DNA from: Fistulifera solaris
Lineage: Eukaryota; Bacillariophyta; Bacillariophyceae; Naviculales; Stauroneidaceae
DNA: 64,000 nucleotides
Direction of reading: 5' to 3'
Assembly: GCA_030295235.1 (NCBI GenBank)
Contig: AP026162.1
Span: 1,116,001 to 1,180,000 of the forward strand
Under the pieces are notes generated by a model. That model was given only the letters and a program-made list of their open reading frames with translations, ran no database searches and was not told where the DNA came from. Position 1 is the stretch's first letter. Every line of letters begins with the position of its first letter. A program made the translations under genes and the position numbers. This document shows positions 1 to 10,275 of this stretch, piece by piece.

Positions 1-297
1 ATCGGTTAATTCCACCAGTATACTTGCAGGTAACTTTGATGCGCTTGAGTCGGTACGATCCTCAAATTCATCTAACACGAGCGGAAGTGCCTCAATAAAT
101 GAACCTTCGCGGAGGGAGAATAGAAACTTTTGATCGTTACTACGACAAACAAGTCGAACAGAAGTTGATTGCACCATTTTCTTCAGGTCATACCGCGGAG
201 TTCGATAATCATTTCCAGGGCCGGAATTGTAGAACGAAGGCTCGGGGGAATAGTTGTACTCATCTTCGTCATCGAGATCTGCAGCAAAACGCGGCAT
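1..297 (-). CDS. Unidentified acidic protein, N-terminal part, cut by the window edge
   Basis: On the minus strand an ATG at 295-297 opens a frame of 99 codons that runs without a stop to base 1, so only the N-terminus lies in the window. The start of the protein is acidic and aromatic (MPRFAADLDDEDEYNYSPEP), followed by a more ordinary mixed sequence containing VRLVCRSNDQKFLFSLREG and then FIEALPLVLDEFEDRTD. I do not recognise a family. The gene is divergent from the deaminase gene that starts at 718, with about 420 bp between the two starts. The start is inferred from being the first ATG in the open frame; an upstream exon cannot be excluded. Confidence 0.55.
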   Translation of the reverse strand, partial: MPRFAADLDDEDEYNYSPEPSFYNSGPGNDYRTPRYDLKKMVQSTSVRLVCRSNDQKFLFSLREGSFIEALPLVLDEFEDRTDSSASKLPASILVELTD

Positions 298-717
298 TGC
301 TTGAGAGTGTTTTCAACACACTTATTGTAATAACGTCTACTCCTTTGATCGTTTATCACAAGCCTCGTAGAATAGTCAACCTGAAACGTTGAGAGTTGAT
401 AACCTTTCAAGCTAAAGACTACTGGTATATGTTTCACAGTTTTATTTTTAAAGGCAGCAGCGTATCGTCGCATGATCGCATCGCATAAAAAGCGAGAGCT
501 GCCGCGCACCGCGAACCGCGAATAACAGTCAAAACAAGTAAATGTCGTAGCGGTCGCCTGGTCATAAAACGATGATGATGAATGATGATAAATAATACCA
601 GGTATAGCTGCATTGTTTCATCGTTAGCCTACAAACTAACCAGGTTCTAATTTACAAGAATTCAGTTGCAAACACAAAATTGTTGAAAGGGGCGAAACCG
701 AGCACTTCCGTTGCGAA
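298..717. other. Divergent intergenic region
   Basis: The 420 bp between the partial minus-strand gene and the deaminase gene should hold both promoters. It is moderately AT-rich, with a short TGATGATGAATGATGAT run near 575. No other structure is seen. Confidence 0.5.
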
Positions 718-1320
718 ATGAATGAAGAATCGACGGCACAAGACGATGAACGACATGGTATTTTGGCCCATTTCGAAACCTATGGATGGAAGCCAGATCC
801 TTCTTTGCCCGACGATGAAAACATAATGGATCTCGTATTCATAATAACAAGAGCTGCCAAGCTAAAACAAGGAAGCATGGCATGCATTATACTTCGTCCA
901 CCGGATTCTTCGACCGAAGAAAGTCAAAACAACTCTCTAGTGAACAGGATCATAAGCATCTCGAATAACCAAGCACTCTACAAAGCAGGTAACAGTGACG
1001 TCCACGCAGAGATCGTTGCTATTGGAAATGCAGCTCAAAGAGGAATACCAACAGATCAAGCAACAGCATATATCACCATGCCGCCGTGTAAAAATTGTTT
1101 TGGGGCTCTCGTTTCAGCTGGGATCAAACGAATTGTGACCGTTTATCCACCTCGTGAACACTTTACTGCCGTTCTGGCAAGGTTGGGGATCGAAATGGTT
1201 GCAATTGAAAACCTTGCTGAGGTCCGATCCCGAGTGGACAAGCTCATTGCTGCTTACAACGACTTGCCAGCAAGTAAACGTCAAAAGAGCGACGATAGTT
1301 CCAATTTAGAACCATCGTGA
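718..1320 (+). CDS. Cytidine/dCMP deaminase family protein
   Basis: A 200-residue protein of the zinc-dependent nucleoside/nucleotide deaminase fold. The zinc site is intact: HAE at residues 96-98 supplies the His ligand and the proton-shuttling Glu, and PPCKNC at 122-127 supplies two Cys ligands (C124, C127). The stretch after it (GIKRIVTVYP) fits the strand that follows the zinc site in dCMP and CMP deaminases. The family removes the amino group from cytosine-type substrates; whether this one takes dCMP, cytidine or another substrate cannot be told from sequence. The C-terminal 20 residues are polar and basic (KRQKSDD) and probably disordered. There is no intron and no frame problem. No targeting peptide is evident, so it is probably cytosolic or nuclear. 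Confidence 0.85.
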   Translation: MNEESTAQDDERHGILAHFETYGWKPDPSLPDDENIMDLVFIITRAAKLKQGSMACIILRPPDSSTEESQNNSLVNRIISISNNQALYKAGNSDVHAEIVAIGNAAQRGIPTDQATAYITMPPCKNCFGALVSAGIKRIVTVYPPREHFTAVLARLGIEMVAIENLAEVRSRVDKLIAAYNDLPASKRQKSDDSSNLEPS

Positions 1321-1874
1321 TGTTGACTTGTGCATACGACTAGTGCGCTGGAGTTTTAATGACGCTAAAAATTACGCTGATTAACTTCTGGCACCTGTTA
1401 CTGATTTAAGTTTCATTTAATTGAGATCTAGGGCTCGCAAATAACTCCATATATTATCCTGGGTGATGTTGACATGAGAGCCTGGCTAGTTTGTCAACTT
1501 TGATTGTCGACTTATAAGTCTTTGGGGCGTACTAACATAGATTATGGGTCTCTAGCTCTAGCGTATTGCTCACTGCTCACTCGCCTTGGTCGGCTGCTGT
1601 CTGCTGAGGTTATAGGGACGATAAGGATGGGGTCAAAGCAAACAATACGGCACTTGTACTATATCATGCCTAAGTAGTCTCTTTGTGTCCAGTAAGACAT
1701 TTAGTTGTACACACTGATGTCGCAACGTACATTTCGACGAGTTCAATACCGCATACCTCTTACCCGCATTACTAAAATTCTTTGTCGGTCGCTCCTCGTT
1801 TTTTCAATCTTCCTCGTTATGCGCATCGTTGCGGTCGATCAAACCCTGCTCCAAACAATCACATTCAAATAACA
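1321..1874. other. Intergenic region
   Basis: This stretch holds the deaminase 3' end and the promoter and leader of the uL13 gene. I see no conserved ORF and no repeat here. Confidence 0.5.
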
Positions 1875-2561
1875 ATGGTAGCTTCTGACACCAAAATCAT
1901 CGATGGTCGCGATCATCTTTACGGTCGCTTGTGTAGTATAGTGGCCAAGGAATTGCTCGCCGGACAAAAATTGTCATCGTGCGATGCGACGAAATGTGCA
2001 TCTCCGGTTCACGTGAGTCTCTTTCTATCGTTTCTTCATTAGTGACTTCTTCCATGTGACTTTACTAACAGCTCTAATTTTGATTGATATACAGTGACAC
2101 GAAACAAGGTCAAATATGCCCAGTTCCGTAACAAACGCATGAACACCAACCCCGGCCGAGGACCGTTCCACTTCAAAAGCCCCGCCATGATGGTCTGGCG
2201 AACTATTCGAGGCATGGTAAACCAGAAAACGGTCCGAGGACAAGAAGCGCTGCAGCGCTTGTCCACCTTCGAGGGTATTCCGGCTCCCTATGACAAACAG
2301 AAGCGCGTTGTCGTTCCAGCCGCCCTTCGGGTTATGCGATTGAAGCCGGGCCGCGATTACACCATCATCGGTGACCTCGCACACGCTGTCGGATGGAAGC
2401 ACCGGGAACTTCTGCAACGCTTGGAATCGAAGCGTAAAGCTGATGCGCAGGAGTTCTTCGAGAAAAAGAAGGCCAAGGTTGCTCTTCGCAGAAAGGCTGA
2501 AGAAGCTGCCTCGTCGGAACTTGCTAAGGTTAACGAGGTTCTTGCTTCTGCAGGTTTCTAA
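1875..2561 (+). CDS. RPL13A: 60S ribosomal protein uL13 (L13a), two exons, one base missing in exon 1
   Basis: Cytosolic large-subunit ribosomal protein uL13. Exon 1 is 1875-2012 (MVASDTKIIDGRDHLYGRL and onward) and exon 2 is 2095-2561 (TRNKVKYAQFRNKRMNTNPG, then the conserved GIPAPYDKQKRVVVPAALRV). The intron 2013-2094 has a GTGAGT donor and an ACAG acceptor. Exon 1 leaves frame at the A5 run 1966-1970. With six A's the sequence would read GQKIVIVRCDEMCISGSL straight into exon 2, matching the family, and the total becomes 606 nt (201 aa), close to the usual length of about 200. As written, the frame after the run is not uL13 and reads into the intron. A sequencing or assembly error is the simplest explanation. 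The start at 1875 fits the family N-terminus. Confidence 0.92.
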
Positions 2562-2852
2562 CTTTATAGGATGAAAAACTGCTGACTTTACATCATAACT
2601 GTTGTAGCACGATATGCCTTATCTGTTTAAGCTTCTAGTTACCACGTATTGTAGTGTGATTTCGACCTCGTTCTTGTCTTGGCGGAGAGCAGACAGGCTG
2701 CTGTGCGGGTTTGACAGCAGGACCGTGCTCATTGCTCACAAAACCTTGCTTCGTCGCCAACAAACTAATTTTAAGAGTCTAGTTCAAGCGTGCTAACAGC
2801 TTCACAGTAGAGAAACAAATAACAATCCGAACCCTTAGTATTAATTGAGAGC

Positions 2853-3833
2853 ATGACAGCGAAAGTGCAAAGCGTGGGCTTTATTGGGGCGGGGATGATG
2901 GCATCGGCTGTGATGGTAAGGCTGTCCTGCAAAAACAACTTCATTATCTTTTGTTTGTCTGAATGCAATGTCATGAATAGGAAGGACTAGTATCAAAAAT
3001 GTTGTGGATACTCCTGGCTCCATTATCTGCTCCGATTTGTTCAAAGAAGCTTTAGAAAAGGCAGCCGAGAGAGGATTCAAAACAACTGAATTGAACCGGG
3101 AAGTTTGCGAGTTTGCTGTTGACGCTATTATTATTGCCGTAAAACCAAATGCAGTTCAGACAGTCTGTCGCGATATCTTGGCGGTTGAAAACAAAACTGC
3201 TGTCATTATCAGTATTGCAGCTGGCGTTACTTTGGAGGAGTTAGAGCGTGGCCTTCCGGGGAGACGTGTCGTACGTATTATGCCCAACACCCCTTGTCAA
3301 GTGGGTGAAGGCGCATCTTGCTACAGTCTTGGAACACTGGCAAATACGCAAGATCGTGTGATAGTCGAAGTTCTTTTTGGTGCCGTTGGTTTGATCCGTG
3401 AAGTTCCGGAACATTTGATCAACGCAGTGACAGGCCTTTCTGGTAGCGGCCCGGCTTACGTGTTCATGTTTATTGAAGCCTTAGCTGATGGTGGCGTTCG
3501 TGCAGGTCTCACCCGAGCCGATGCTTTGAAGCTCGCGGCCCAGACCGTCAAAGGAGCTGCTGAAATGGTTCTCAAAACGGAAACTCATCCCGGTGTACTG
3601 AAGGATCAAGTTTGCTCGCCTGGAGGAACGACTATTGCGGGATGCGATGAACTCGAGAAAGGGTAAGTCTGGGCTTTTCGTCTTGAATTGCGTTACCCTT
3701 GAAGTCTCACCTTTTATGAATTCAAAGAGGCTTTCGTTCAGCAACTATCCAGGCGGTTAAAGCCGCGACGAAAAGGAGCATGCAACTCGGTCATGTTGCC
3801 GAAACAGATATTACTAACAAATACAACTTGTAA
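2853..3833 (+). CDS. Pyrroline-5-carboxylate reductase, three exons, one base missing in exon 2
   Basis: Catalyses the last step of proline synthesis, reducing P5C to proline with NAD(P)H. Exon 1 (2853-2915) encodes the start of the Rossmann fold with GFIGAGMMASAVM. Exon 2 (2981-3662) carries AVKPN, the MPNTPCQVGEGA loop and the signature ending VTGLSGSGPAYVFMFIEALA, then DGGVRAGL and SPGGTT. Exon 3 (3728-3833) gives GGFRSATIQAVKAAT and the stop. Introns 2916-2980 and 3663-3727 have GTAAG donors. Immediately after the first intron, the A5 run at 2995-2999 needs one more A to read EGLVSKNVVDTPGS into the main frame; with it the protein is 283 aa, normal for ProC. The same type of A5 defect occurs in the neighbouring uL13 gene. 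Confidence 0.92.
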
Positions 3834-4187
3834 AGTTTAGAGGAATGTCTTGTCAGGAAACGTCGATCGCATAGAAGATATGGAGTAATTCAACCCACGA
3901 TAGCCCCAGGGCAGTACTCTAAACCGACTATGGTGATCAAGTTGTAATCAGAATTGTTGTATCAGCGCTACAATGAAATCGCTCAAAAGGCTTGAATAAA
4001 TTAGACCGTTTCTCGTTAATATTTCATTCATTCATTTTCAACATGTGACTGACGTATCTTTTGAATCGCGAATTCTATTTGTCGTGGTGATCGATTTCGT
4101 CCTCATTTACTATCAAACAAAGTGTTGGTTTATGCGGAAACACGACTTCCTTATCTACGCACTCGGACATGATTTTGCCGTTGTTGG
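3834..4187. other. Intergenic region
   Basis: This is the 3' flank of the P5C reductase gene and the promoter side of hisG. No repeat or RNA gene is recognised. Confidence 0.45.
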
Positions 4188-5307
4188 GTGCCGGATCGAA
4201 ACAAACGTCGTCGCAAACAAAAAGCGCAAAAACACGCAAATGCTCAAAATTCCAACCACTCGTTTTCGCATTCATTGACAGTCGCCTCCGACTCCATCAG
4301 CGACGACGAATCTTACTTTCAAACACACCAATACTCTACCATGGATCGAAAAAATGCTAGTCCTCCGGGAAACTGCCGCTTTGCGGTGCCAAAGAAAGGA
4401 CGATTAAACGAAAAGGTCATGGAAATGCTCAGCGGAGCGGGCATCGAGTTTCATCGTGAACCTCGTTTAGATGTTGCTCTTTGCAAGAATCTGCCGATAA
4501 CTATCGTATTTCTACCCGCATCGGATATCGCAAAGTACGTTGGCGAGGGTGACATTGACTTGGGAATCACAGGGTACGATGTTGTCGAGGAAAGTATGGT
4601 GGAAGTCAACAAAATCATGGACTTGGGATTCGGCAAGTGCAAACTTTGTGTGCAAGCCCCTGTCGTAGACGAAATCAAGAATGTAGAGGATTTGGCTGGC
4701 AAAAGAATTGTGACGAGCTTCCCTGCACTTACCAAAAAGTTTTTCGGACCATTGGATTATAAGAAGGGTGTTGAGACGAAGATTAATTTTGTATCGGGGT
4801 CAGTAGAAGCGGCTTGTGGCTTGGGTTTGGCTGATGCTGTCGTAGATCTCGTGGAGACTGGAACCACGATGAAGGTGCGATGATGTTTCTGTTAGGCAGC
4901 TTTCTTGTTTGACTTGACTTGTGTCAGCTTATTTTGCGTTTTTCTCCGAACAGGCGGCTGGCTTGGAAGTTGTGAGTGACATTCTGTCGACGCAAGCGAT
5001 CTTGATCGCCAACCCAAAAGCCCAGCACCAGGATATTGTTGATCTCATACAACGACGATTGGAGGGCTTCATAACGGCGAGAAATTCTGTATTCGTTGTC
5101 TACAATATTTCTAATCATTTGCTGGCAAAGGCCACCGCAATCACACCCGGAAAGCGATCGCCCACCATTACCGCATTGGATGATGGCGAGTCTAAGTCGG
5201 TTTCTGCTCTCGTTCCCAAAGCCAATGTGAATGATATTATGGATCAGTTGCACGATATTGGAGCAACAGACATCCTAGTTATGAATCTGTCGAATTGCCG
5301 TATGTAG
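4188..5307 (+). CDS. hisG: ATP phosphoribosyltransferase (histidine step 1), two exons
   Basis: Condenses ATP and PRPP in the first, feedback-controlled step of histidine synthesis. Exon 1 (to 4874) shows RFAVPKKGRLNEKVMEML at the N-terminus, the DIDLGITGYDVVEE segment, and FVSGSVEAACGLGLADAVVD followed by VETGTT, the PRPP-binding region. Exon 2 (4954-5307) continues AAGLEVVSDILSTQAILIAN and ends in a C-terminal domain (NVNDIMDQLHDIGATDILV) like the regulatory domain of long-form HisG. The intron 4875-4953 is GT-AG, phase 0. Two starts are possible: ATG 4341 (MDRKNASPPGN) gives about 295 aa, the family length, while the frame stays open upstream to an ATG at 4188 with a basic, low-complexity leader. 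I favour 4341 but give the full open span. The frame is clean. Confidence 0.92.
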
Positions 5308-5373
5308 CGAACTTTTTAAGAAATGGATCTTAAATGCTAAATTCGATATTTTAAAACGTGTGATTATTTAGCT

Positions 5374-6292
5374 TTAGTCGTCACTCGAGCCGCCACGGTT
5401 CTTTCCGTGGACTACACCGAGAATATAATCATCCCCTCGTTTCAAAACGCGGTCGCTCAATCGGACATTGTCGGGCAAAATCACTCGGTCAACGCGAATG
5501 ACCTCCTTGAACTGCAAATTTGTACATTCCAGCTCGAGGCGTTCCGGGATGGGGTGCCCTCTCCGACGAAGCACTCAACGTAACGCTGAATAGGAATAAT
5601 AAAACCGTCGCGTTTTAAAGCAGGACTTTCTTCCTCGTTCACGTAGACGAGAGGAAGACGAATCGGTCTGCCAGCATGGTACCGACAGAAATTGGCACAA
5701 TAGATTGTCTCCTTTACGGGATGTCTTTGGACGTTTTGCGGGATAACTCGATGGACAGTTCCACTACTATCATCGTCTGGGTCCTCTACGGTCAAATCAT
5801 ACACCCTCGACTCAAAGCTTCGATGATACCGATCTAACTCAGCCTGTAGCAATCGCCAAGGAGTCTTGATGAGGAACTTGCTTTCGGGCTGATCCGATCG
5901 GATACCCAAGGAAGGATCGCCTCCGTACAAAATTCCCGGAATCATCTTTTCTTCACGTAGCCATTCGCTGCTACGCGACCCTGTCTCCTTTCCGAGTCTC
6001 GTAAATAGCAAGTCAGAGGTCGAATATTGAGTTCGTAGCTGTCATCCGAAACAGTCTTTGATTCGACATCATTCGACTTGATAATAGGTGCCGATGCCTG
6101 CTGTTTTTCTTCCTCTTGAAATGCAATAGGATAGTTTGCTTTCAAGTAAGCTAGAGTAACATCATCCGTCTCGGCTTTTGCCTTTGTGAGGCCTTGGACA
6201 AAAACGGAAGGGTCTTGCCGAAGTGAACTCAAGGCCTTTGCGAGAACTCTCCTATGTAGCGGTAATCTACTTGATAACCTTGAAGCAAACAT
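5374..6292 (-). CDS. bL25-family ribosomal protein, probably organellar, two bases missing
   Basis: Three overlapping minus-strand frames form one bL25 (L25/TL5/CTC) protein of about 306 aa. The N-terminus (MFASRLSSRLPLHRRVLAKA) is basic and Ser/Arg-rich like a mitochondrial presequence. The rRNA-binding bL25 core follows: ETGSRSSEWLREEKMIPGIL, then a beta domain, and the C-terminal part reads HPIPERLELECTNL and VDRVILPDNV. One base is missing near 5984-5992 (a short A run on the coding strand, giving DSEKETGSR when restored). A second is missing near 5558-5563 (a G run, giving VGEGHPIPERL when restored). With both, the length is 921 nt, an exact multiple of three. Family bL25 binds 5S rRNA in bacteria; an organelle ribosome role is inferred from the leader. 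Confidence 0.82.
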
Positions 6293-7460
6293 CGTTGATG
6301 TGCTGTGTTTTTGTTAAGGCTAATTGAAGAAATTATAATAGCAGGTACTCCGTTATAGTCGATAAGTATAGCATGCTTTGCAATGCGGTCGACGCGATCG
6401 TCGCGGAAAAAAGAGGTCGGCGGGTGCGGCGATTGACGCTGACGCTGACGACGGACTGCCCACTCATGACTGAAATGCAGTCGTGATATCCCGCCACTTT
6501 TACATTACGAGATCCGTGTAGATGTTCAAACCGACATCGAGCTGCTGATTTCCAATGCAGCAGAAATAGATTTCATCGTGATAATCCTTGGTAAATAACA
6601 TCAACAAGTGTAGCTCATCTTGGTAGAAAAGTGACTGATTTTTTTACGCTTTGACTAAAAGTTGTGTTTCGATTACTGTACTTGGATAAGTGCTACAGTT
6701 TTTCATTGGTGATACCATTGTTTTATATCCATCTTAGCAGCACTAGATAGCAGAATGAATCGAACTGAGGAAGTCTGGCTCGAAATCAAAACAATCTTGA
6801 TTCATGACTCATAAGCAGTCACGACAAAAGGTCGCAGACACATTAGCCTATAGCGATTTTGAGGAAGAACGATCCGCAAAAATTTTCCGATATCCAGATT
6901 CGAAGCGGGTGTTGCAAATGATGCTGATGGTAATTTCATCGTAATCAAGTCAATTATGACATGGAAATTTTGCAGAACGAATTGAATTGAGGCAGCATTC
7001 TGGCTCTAAAGTCGGCCGTGACTGTAACGCAATCGTGGTCTGCTTGAACCAACACTTTGAGCCTATAGTAGTTTCGAAGACCCGCTTTGCTTCGACCTTC
7101 GACCTATTATACTCCGTATTTACTTTGTATTTACGATGAGATATTTGTCGATGAGAAATATTTCATCTCATTGCAATTAATAATGCTAATACCAAACTAA
7201 TAGAGTTATAATTGCTCGTTATTTTTGGTGCATTCATGCTGCTTTGCATGGCGTTCGTGTCGTCTGAGAAGTAAGATAGAGGGTGTTCAGCATCCCTCTA
7301 TGGTTTGCTTGGCAACTATTAGGGGACAAGCCACGCATGCCACGGCTCGTTAAGAAGGCGACTCAAATATCTATTCTAAGTGGCAATCATTGCTCATCCC
7401 CCAAGCGACTTACCATTCGATTGAAACGTACGTGGCCGTCGTACATACAGAGGAAGAGTT
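6293..7460. other. 1.2-kb gene-free region with dispersed hairpin motifs
   Basis: No credible coding frame is present. It is the divergent region between the bL25 gene (minus) and the methyltransferase (plus). It contains one full copy of the dispersed CATGACTG hairpin at 6465-6485 and a degenerate copy near 6803-6822, described under repeats. Phrases such as GAGGCAGCATTCTGGCTC near 6990 resemble the flanks of the same element at 26.9 kb. Confidence 0.6.
6465..6485. repeat. Dispersed hairpin element, copy 1
   Basis: CATGACTG, a 5-base loop, then CAGTCGTG. The two arms pair along all eight positions if one G-T wobble is allowed. Close copies are at 26558, 26777, 26980, 52282 and 52488; a decayed copy with the same ATTCATGACT start lies near 6803. 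All copies are intergenic. Confidence 0.7.
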
Positions 7461-8420
7461 ATGGATGCGTCTGAATTTGCCACAACGGATACAGCCCACG
7501 ACGAATTTTGGGATATTGCTTTAGAAACGCACGGAACAGCTTCTTTGACAGCCCATGTTGACGATGCTAGTAGCTCTTCTTCCGAGGATCACTCGTTCAT
7601 CACGACAACACGTATTACCTATCGGCTTGAATGTCCATCGCGACCACCGTTTCGGGTGTCTTTGAGTCCTCTCGCACCGAAATCGGGAATATGGAGTCCT
7701 TTGGGATCCGATATCTGGTATGGATCCGCGCTACTGACTGCTTTCTTGTTCACGGAGGAAGACCACCCAGCAGCTGAACGATTGCACCGTTTTCTTAAAA
7801 CGAACCTTGCATCCGAAATAATGAGAGAATTCAGTGTCTTGGAACTGGGAAGTGGTGCAGTGGGACTAACGGGTCTTGCTGCTGGTTGGATGCTACGTTA
7901 TCACCCTACAATTACATCAGAAGACGGATTAACGCGTCCAATTCGTATTATCTTGACCGACAATGACGAAGATGTCCTTCGACAGTTGAGACAGAATATC
8001 GACCATAATATCGATGCGGTACAACACACGCCTTCGACGACACGCCAGAGCATAAATTACAGTGTGGAGTATTTGGATTGGCATGAACCATCGCCTTTAC
8101 TTTCACCCGTGCAGTTTGTAGTTGGGTCCGAGCTTGTTTATAACAACGAAACGGCGAAAGCCTGCTTTGAGGTTGTGTGTTCCTTGATTGATCAAAACCC
8201 ACATGTCCTGATTCTCATCATTCAAGTTTCAGATAGAGATGGATGGAGAAATCGATTCATTCCCGGACTTCAGCAGCGAGACAATGTAGTCGTGGTAGAA
8301 AGTGTCTTATCAGACCCTTTGCTTCACGAGCGAGCAGCCAGCTTGGTTCGTTTTGGAGGCACGCTCAATCGAGAAGATTATTCGCTATGTTATGTATACA
8401 ATGACCAAATGTCCTTCTAA
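7461..8420 (+). CDS. Class I SAM-dependent methyltransferase, family 16 (METTL21/FAM86-like)
   Basis: A 319-aa protein with the seven-strand methyltransferase core of the lysine methyltransferase family 16. The region WSPLGSDIWYGSALLTAFL precedes motif I (VLELGSGAVGLTGLAAG, about residue 130), which binds S-adenosylmethionine. It is followed by IILTDNDEDVLRQLRQNI (acidic loop after strand 2), EYLDWHEPSP and FVVGSELVYNNE (motif IV region). Family members methylate lysines of translation factors and chaperones; the target here is unknown. The first 60 residues are acidic and Ser-rich. ATG 7461 is used because the first conserved block lies about 60 residues downstream. No intron is needed and the frame is clean. 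Confidence 0.8.
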   Translation: MDASEFATTDTAHDEFWDIALETHGTASLTAHVDDASSSSSEDHSFITTTRITYRLECPSRPPFRVSLSPLAPKSGIWSPLGSDIWYGSALLTAFLFTEEDHPAAERLHRFLKTNLASEIMREFSVLELGSGAVGLTGLAAGWMLRYHPTITSEDGLTRPIRIILTDNDEDVLRQLRQNIDHNIDAVQHTPSTTRQSINYSVEYLDWHEPSPLLSPVQFVVGSELVYNNETAKACFEVVCSLIDQNPHVLILIIQVSDRDGWRNRFIPGLQQRDNVVVVESVLSDPLLHERAASLVRFGGTLNREDYSLCYVYNDQMSF

Positions 8421-8504
8421 ATGCGCTTTCATGATTTATCTTGTAGCTTTAACCATTTACATTGACTTCTCTAGTTCAGCGTTTCTTTCGACAACAATTC
8501 TCAA

Positions 8505-9932
8505 CTACATTAGTATGCAATCGGTGTCTGGTGCCGTGGGTATTGATATTTTCCGAAGGACTGCGAGCAATGGCGTCCATTCTTCGTCATTATTAAGTTT
8601 CGGAAGCACCATGGAGTAAAAACCGTAATCACCCCTCTCCTTCGGCCAGGTTTTCAAAACAAACTCTTTGAGTTGGTCGTCCGACATGCGAGGAGAGCGT
8701 ATCAGTGCTTCACGAGTCGCAAAAGAGCCATGCATTCCAAGTACTCCACATAATGAAAAGAAACAGTTTCTTTGGAGCAACAGTCCTCTCCTTTTAGCAG
8801 CTCACCGTACGATTTGTCAAAACCACGAAACGCCTCCATACCTTCATGCTTCTTGTTATACCAGCCGTCAACCTTCCCTGCCACGACACGCGTCAGCGGG
8901 AACGCATGGAATCGATGCCACTTGTTGTGTTCTCTCGTATCAATAGCATGAATGCCGATCGACTCAAGGCATTGCGCGGTCACAAGACCTGGATTTCCTT
9001 GCAACCATGCAGACGCGTCCGGTCCTACCCAACATTTGTCCGCGTGTTCGTCCCATTTTTGCATCAATTTCTTCATAGTTCCCCGCGAAAGTAAATAACC
9101 AGCCGCTCCGGAATTGAACACGTCTTCTTTTCCGTTCCGTAAAGCGTGTCCGGCGTACAAATCGTCTTCAGCATTCAGTCCATCTAGATAAGTACACAAA
9201 TGCTCCGGTATTACAAACGTATGATCATTGACAAAAAAACAAAAATCAGGATCCACCCTTTCATGAATGGCACGGATTGTATAAAACAGTCGAGGCAGAC
9301 CATCGTCTACACCAATCATATCCGGCAAAAGAAGCGTTTGAGGATAGCTAAATGTGTCACTGGGTTCTTTTTCCTCCGAAAATGTAAGGTGGCTTCCCTG
9401 GGGAAACTCGGTCTGGTTGTGTAGAACGAAAATAGCCCTCGCGTACGGTCCCCATGTTTTATGAATCGAGTCCAGCCGGAGACCACGACCTTTGGGGTTC
9501 ACCACCGATGGCACTGTCGACACAAAAGACGAAAATGAATTGATGAGGGAGACGGAGCACACAAAATGAACTCTCGGAGCATCCGATTAAGTACTTACTG
9601 ACAACGGTCACAAAGCGCGGCGGCCCTGAATAGAAATGGTGATGAAAACCCTGTCGTCTTCGACGAAAAACAGCCGTACCGTGTGCCCATGGATTTCTCA
9701 TGACATGTAAAATGACCTTTCGGTGCTGGTGATGCAACAGAACGTATCCCAAAAAGAAGCCCAGTATTAGAAAGATTGCTACTGCCAAGGCAGCACATCG
9801 ATCTTCCCCTCTCCGACGCCGTTGTCGTTTGCCGGATTTGGGATTGTCACTAATACTATTTGGACTTGGATATTCGGAAGGCATATCGTCTTCGATGACG
9901 TGCTTCTTCCGTGCGTGTAAATGAGACGCCAT
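8505..9932 (-). CDS. Type II membrane glycosyltransferase, Fringe/C1GalT (GT31)-like, two exons, one base missing near the 3' end
   Basis: Exon 1 (9599-9932) encodes a cytosolic tail, a single membrane anchor (AALAVAIFLILGFFLGYVLL) and a basic stem ending in PPRFVTVV. Exon 2 (9513-8505) has the catalytic domain: RLDSIHKTWGPYARAIFVL, then DDGLPRLFYTIRAIHERV, DPDFCFFVNDHTFVIPEHL, and AGHALRNGKEDVFNSGAAGY, ending CCSKETVSFHYV. This order matches beta-1,3-glycosyltransferases of the core-1/Fringe group that act in the Golgi. The metal-binding DxD position reads NDH, which is unusual. The intron 9514-9598 is GT-AG. Near 8738-8742 one base is missing; restoring it joins a C-terminal tail of about 90 residues ending at 8505 and gives 447 aa. 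The acceptor sugar is unknown. Confidence 0.8.
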
Positions 9933-10275
9933 TCTCTTTTGATTGTGCAGTATTAGTAAAGGACTCTACTTGTAGCGAATCGCGGCTTGTTTAATAATGT
10001 ATGGTGCCAATAATAACAAATAATGTTGTAAATTAATGCAAATAAGGCACTTTGATCGGAGTGAAGTATCTTTGCGTGATGCGTCGTGCAAAAGCAAAAG
10101 TCTTTTTTTAAACGGACAACACTAACTACAGTGAAATGTTTAGCTCTTTTTTCACTATACAACTCATCTTACGGTACTCGGAACTCGTCCCCCGCCCGCC
10201 TTATTATTTTTTTGCAACAACCAATGCGGCCGTTTTAGTTTCATTGATGATTACCCTGTAGGCAAAGTTTGTAAC
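9933..10275. other. Divergent promoter region, glycosyltransferase / MCM10
   Basis: A 343-bp AT-rich spacer between two divergent starts. No repeat or RNA gene is seen. Confidence 0.5.

Noticed and set aside
1960-1975. Programmed -1 frameshift site in uL13
   Set aside because: There is no proper X-XXY-YYZ heptamer, no obvious downstream structure, and the same A5 defect occurs in unrelated genes, so an error is more likely.
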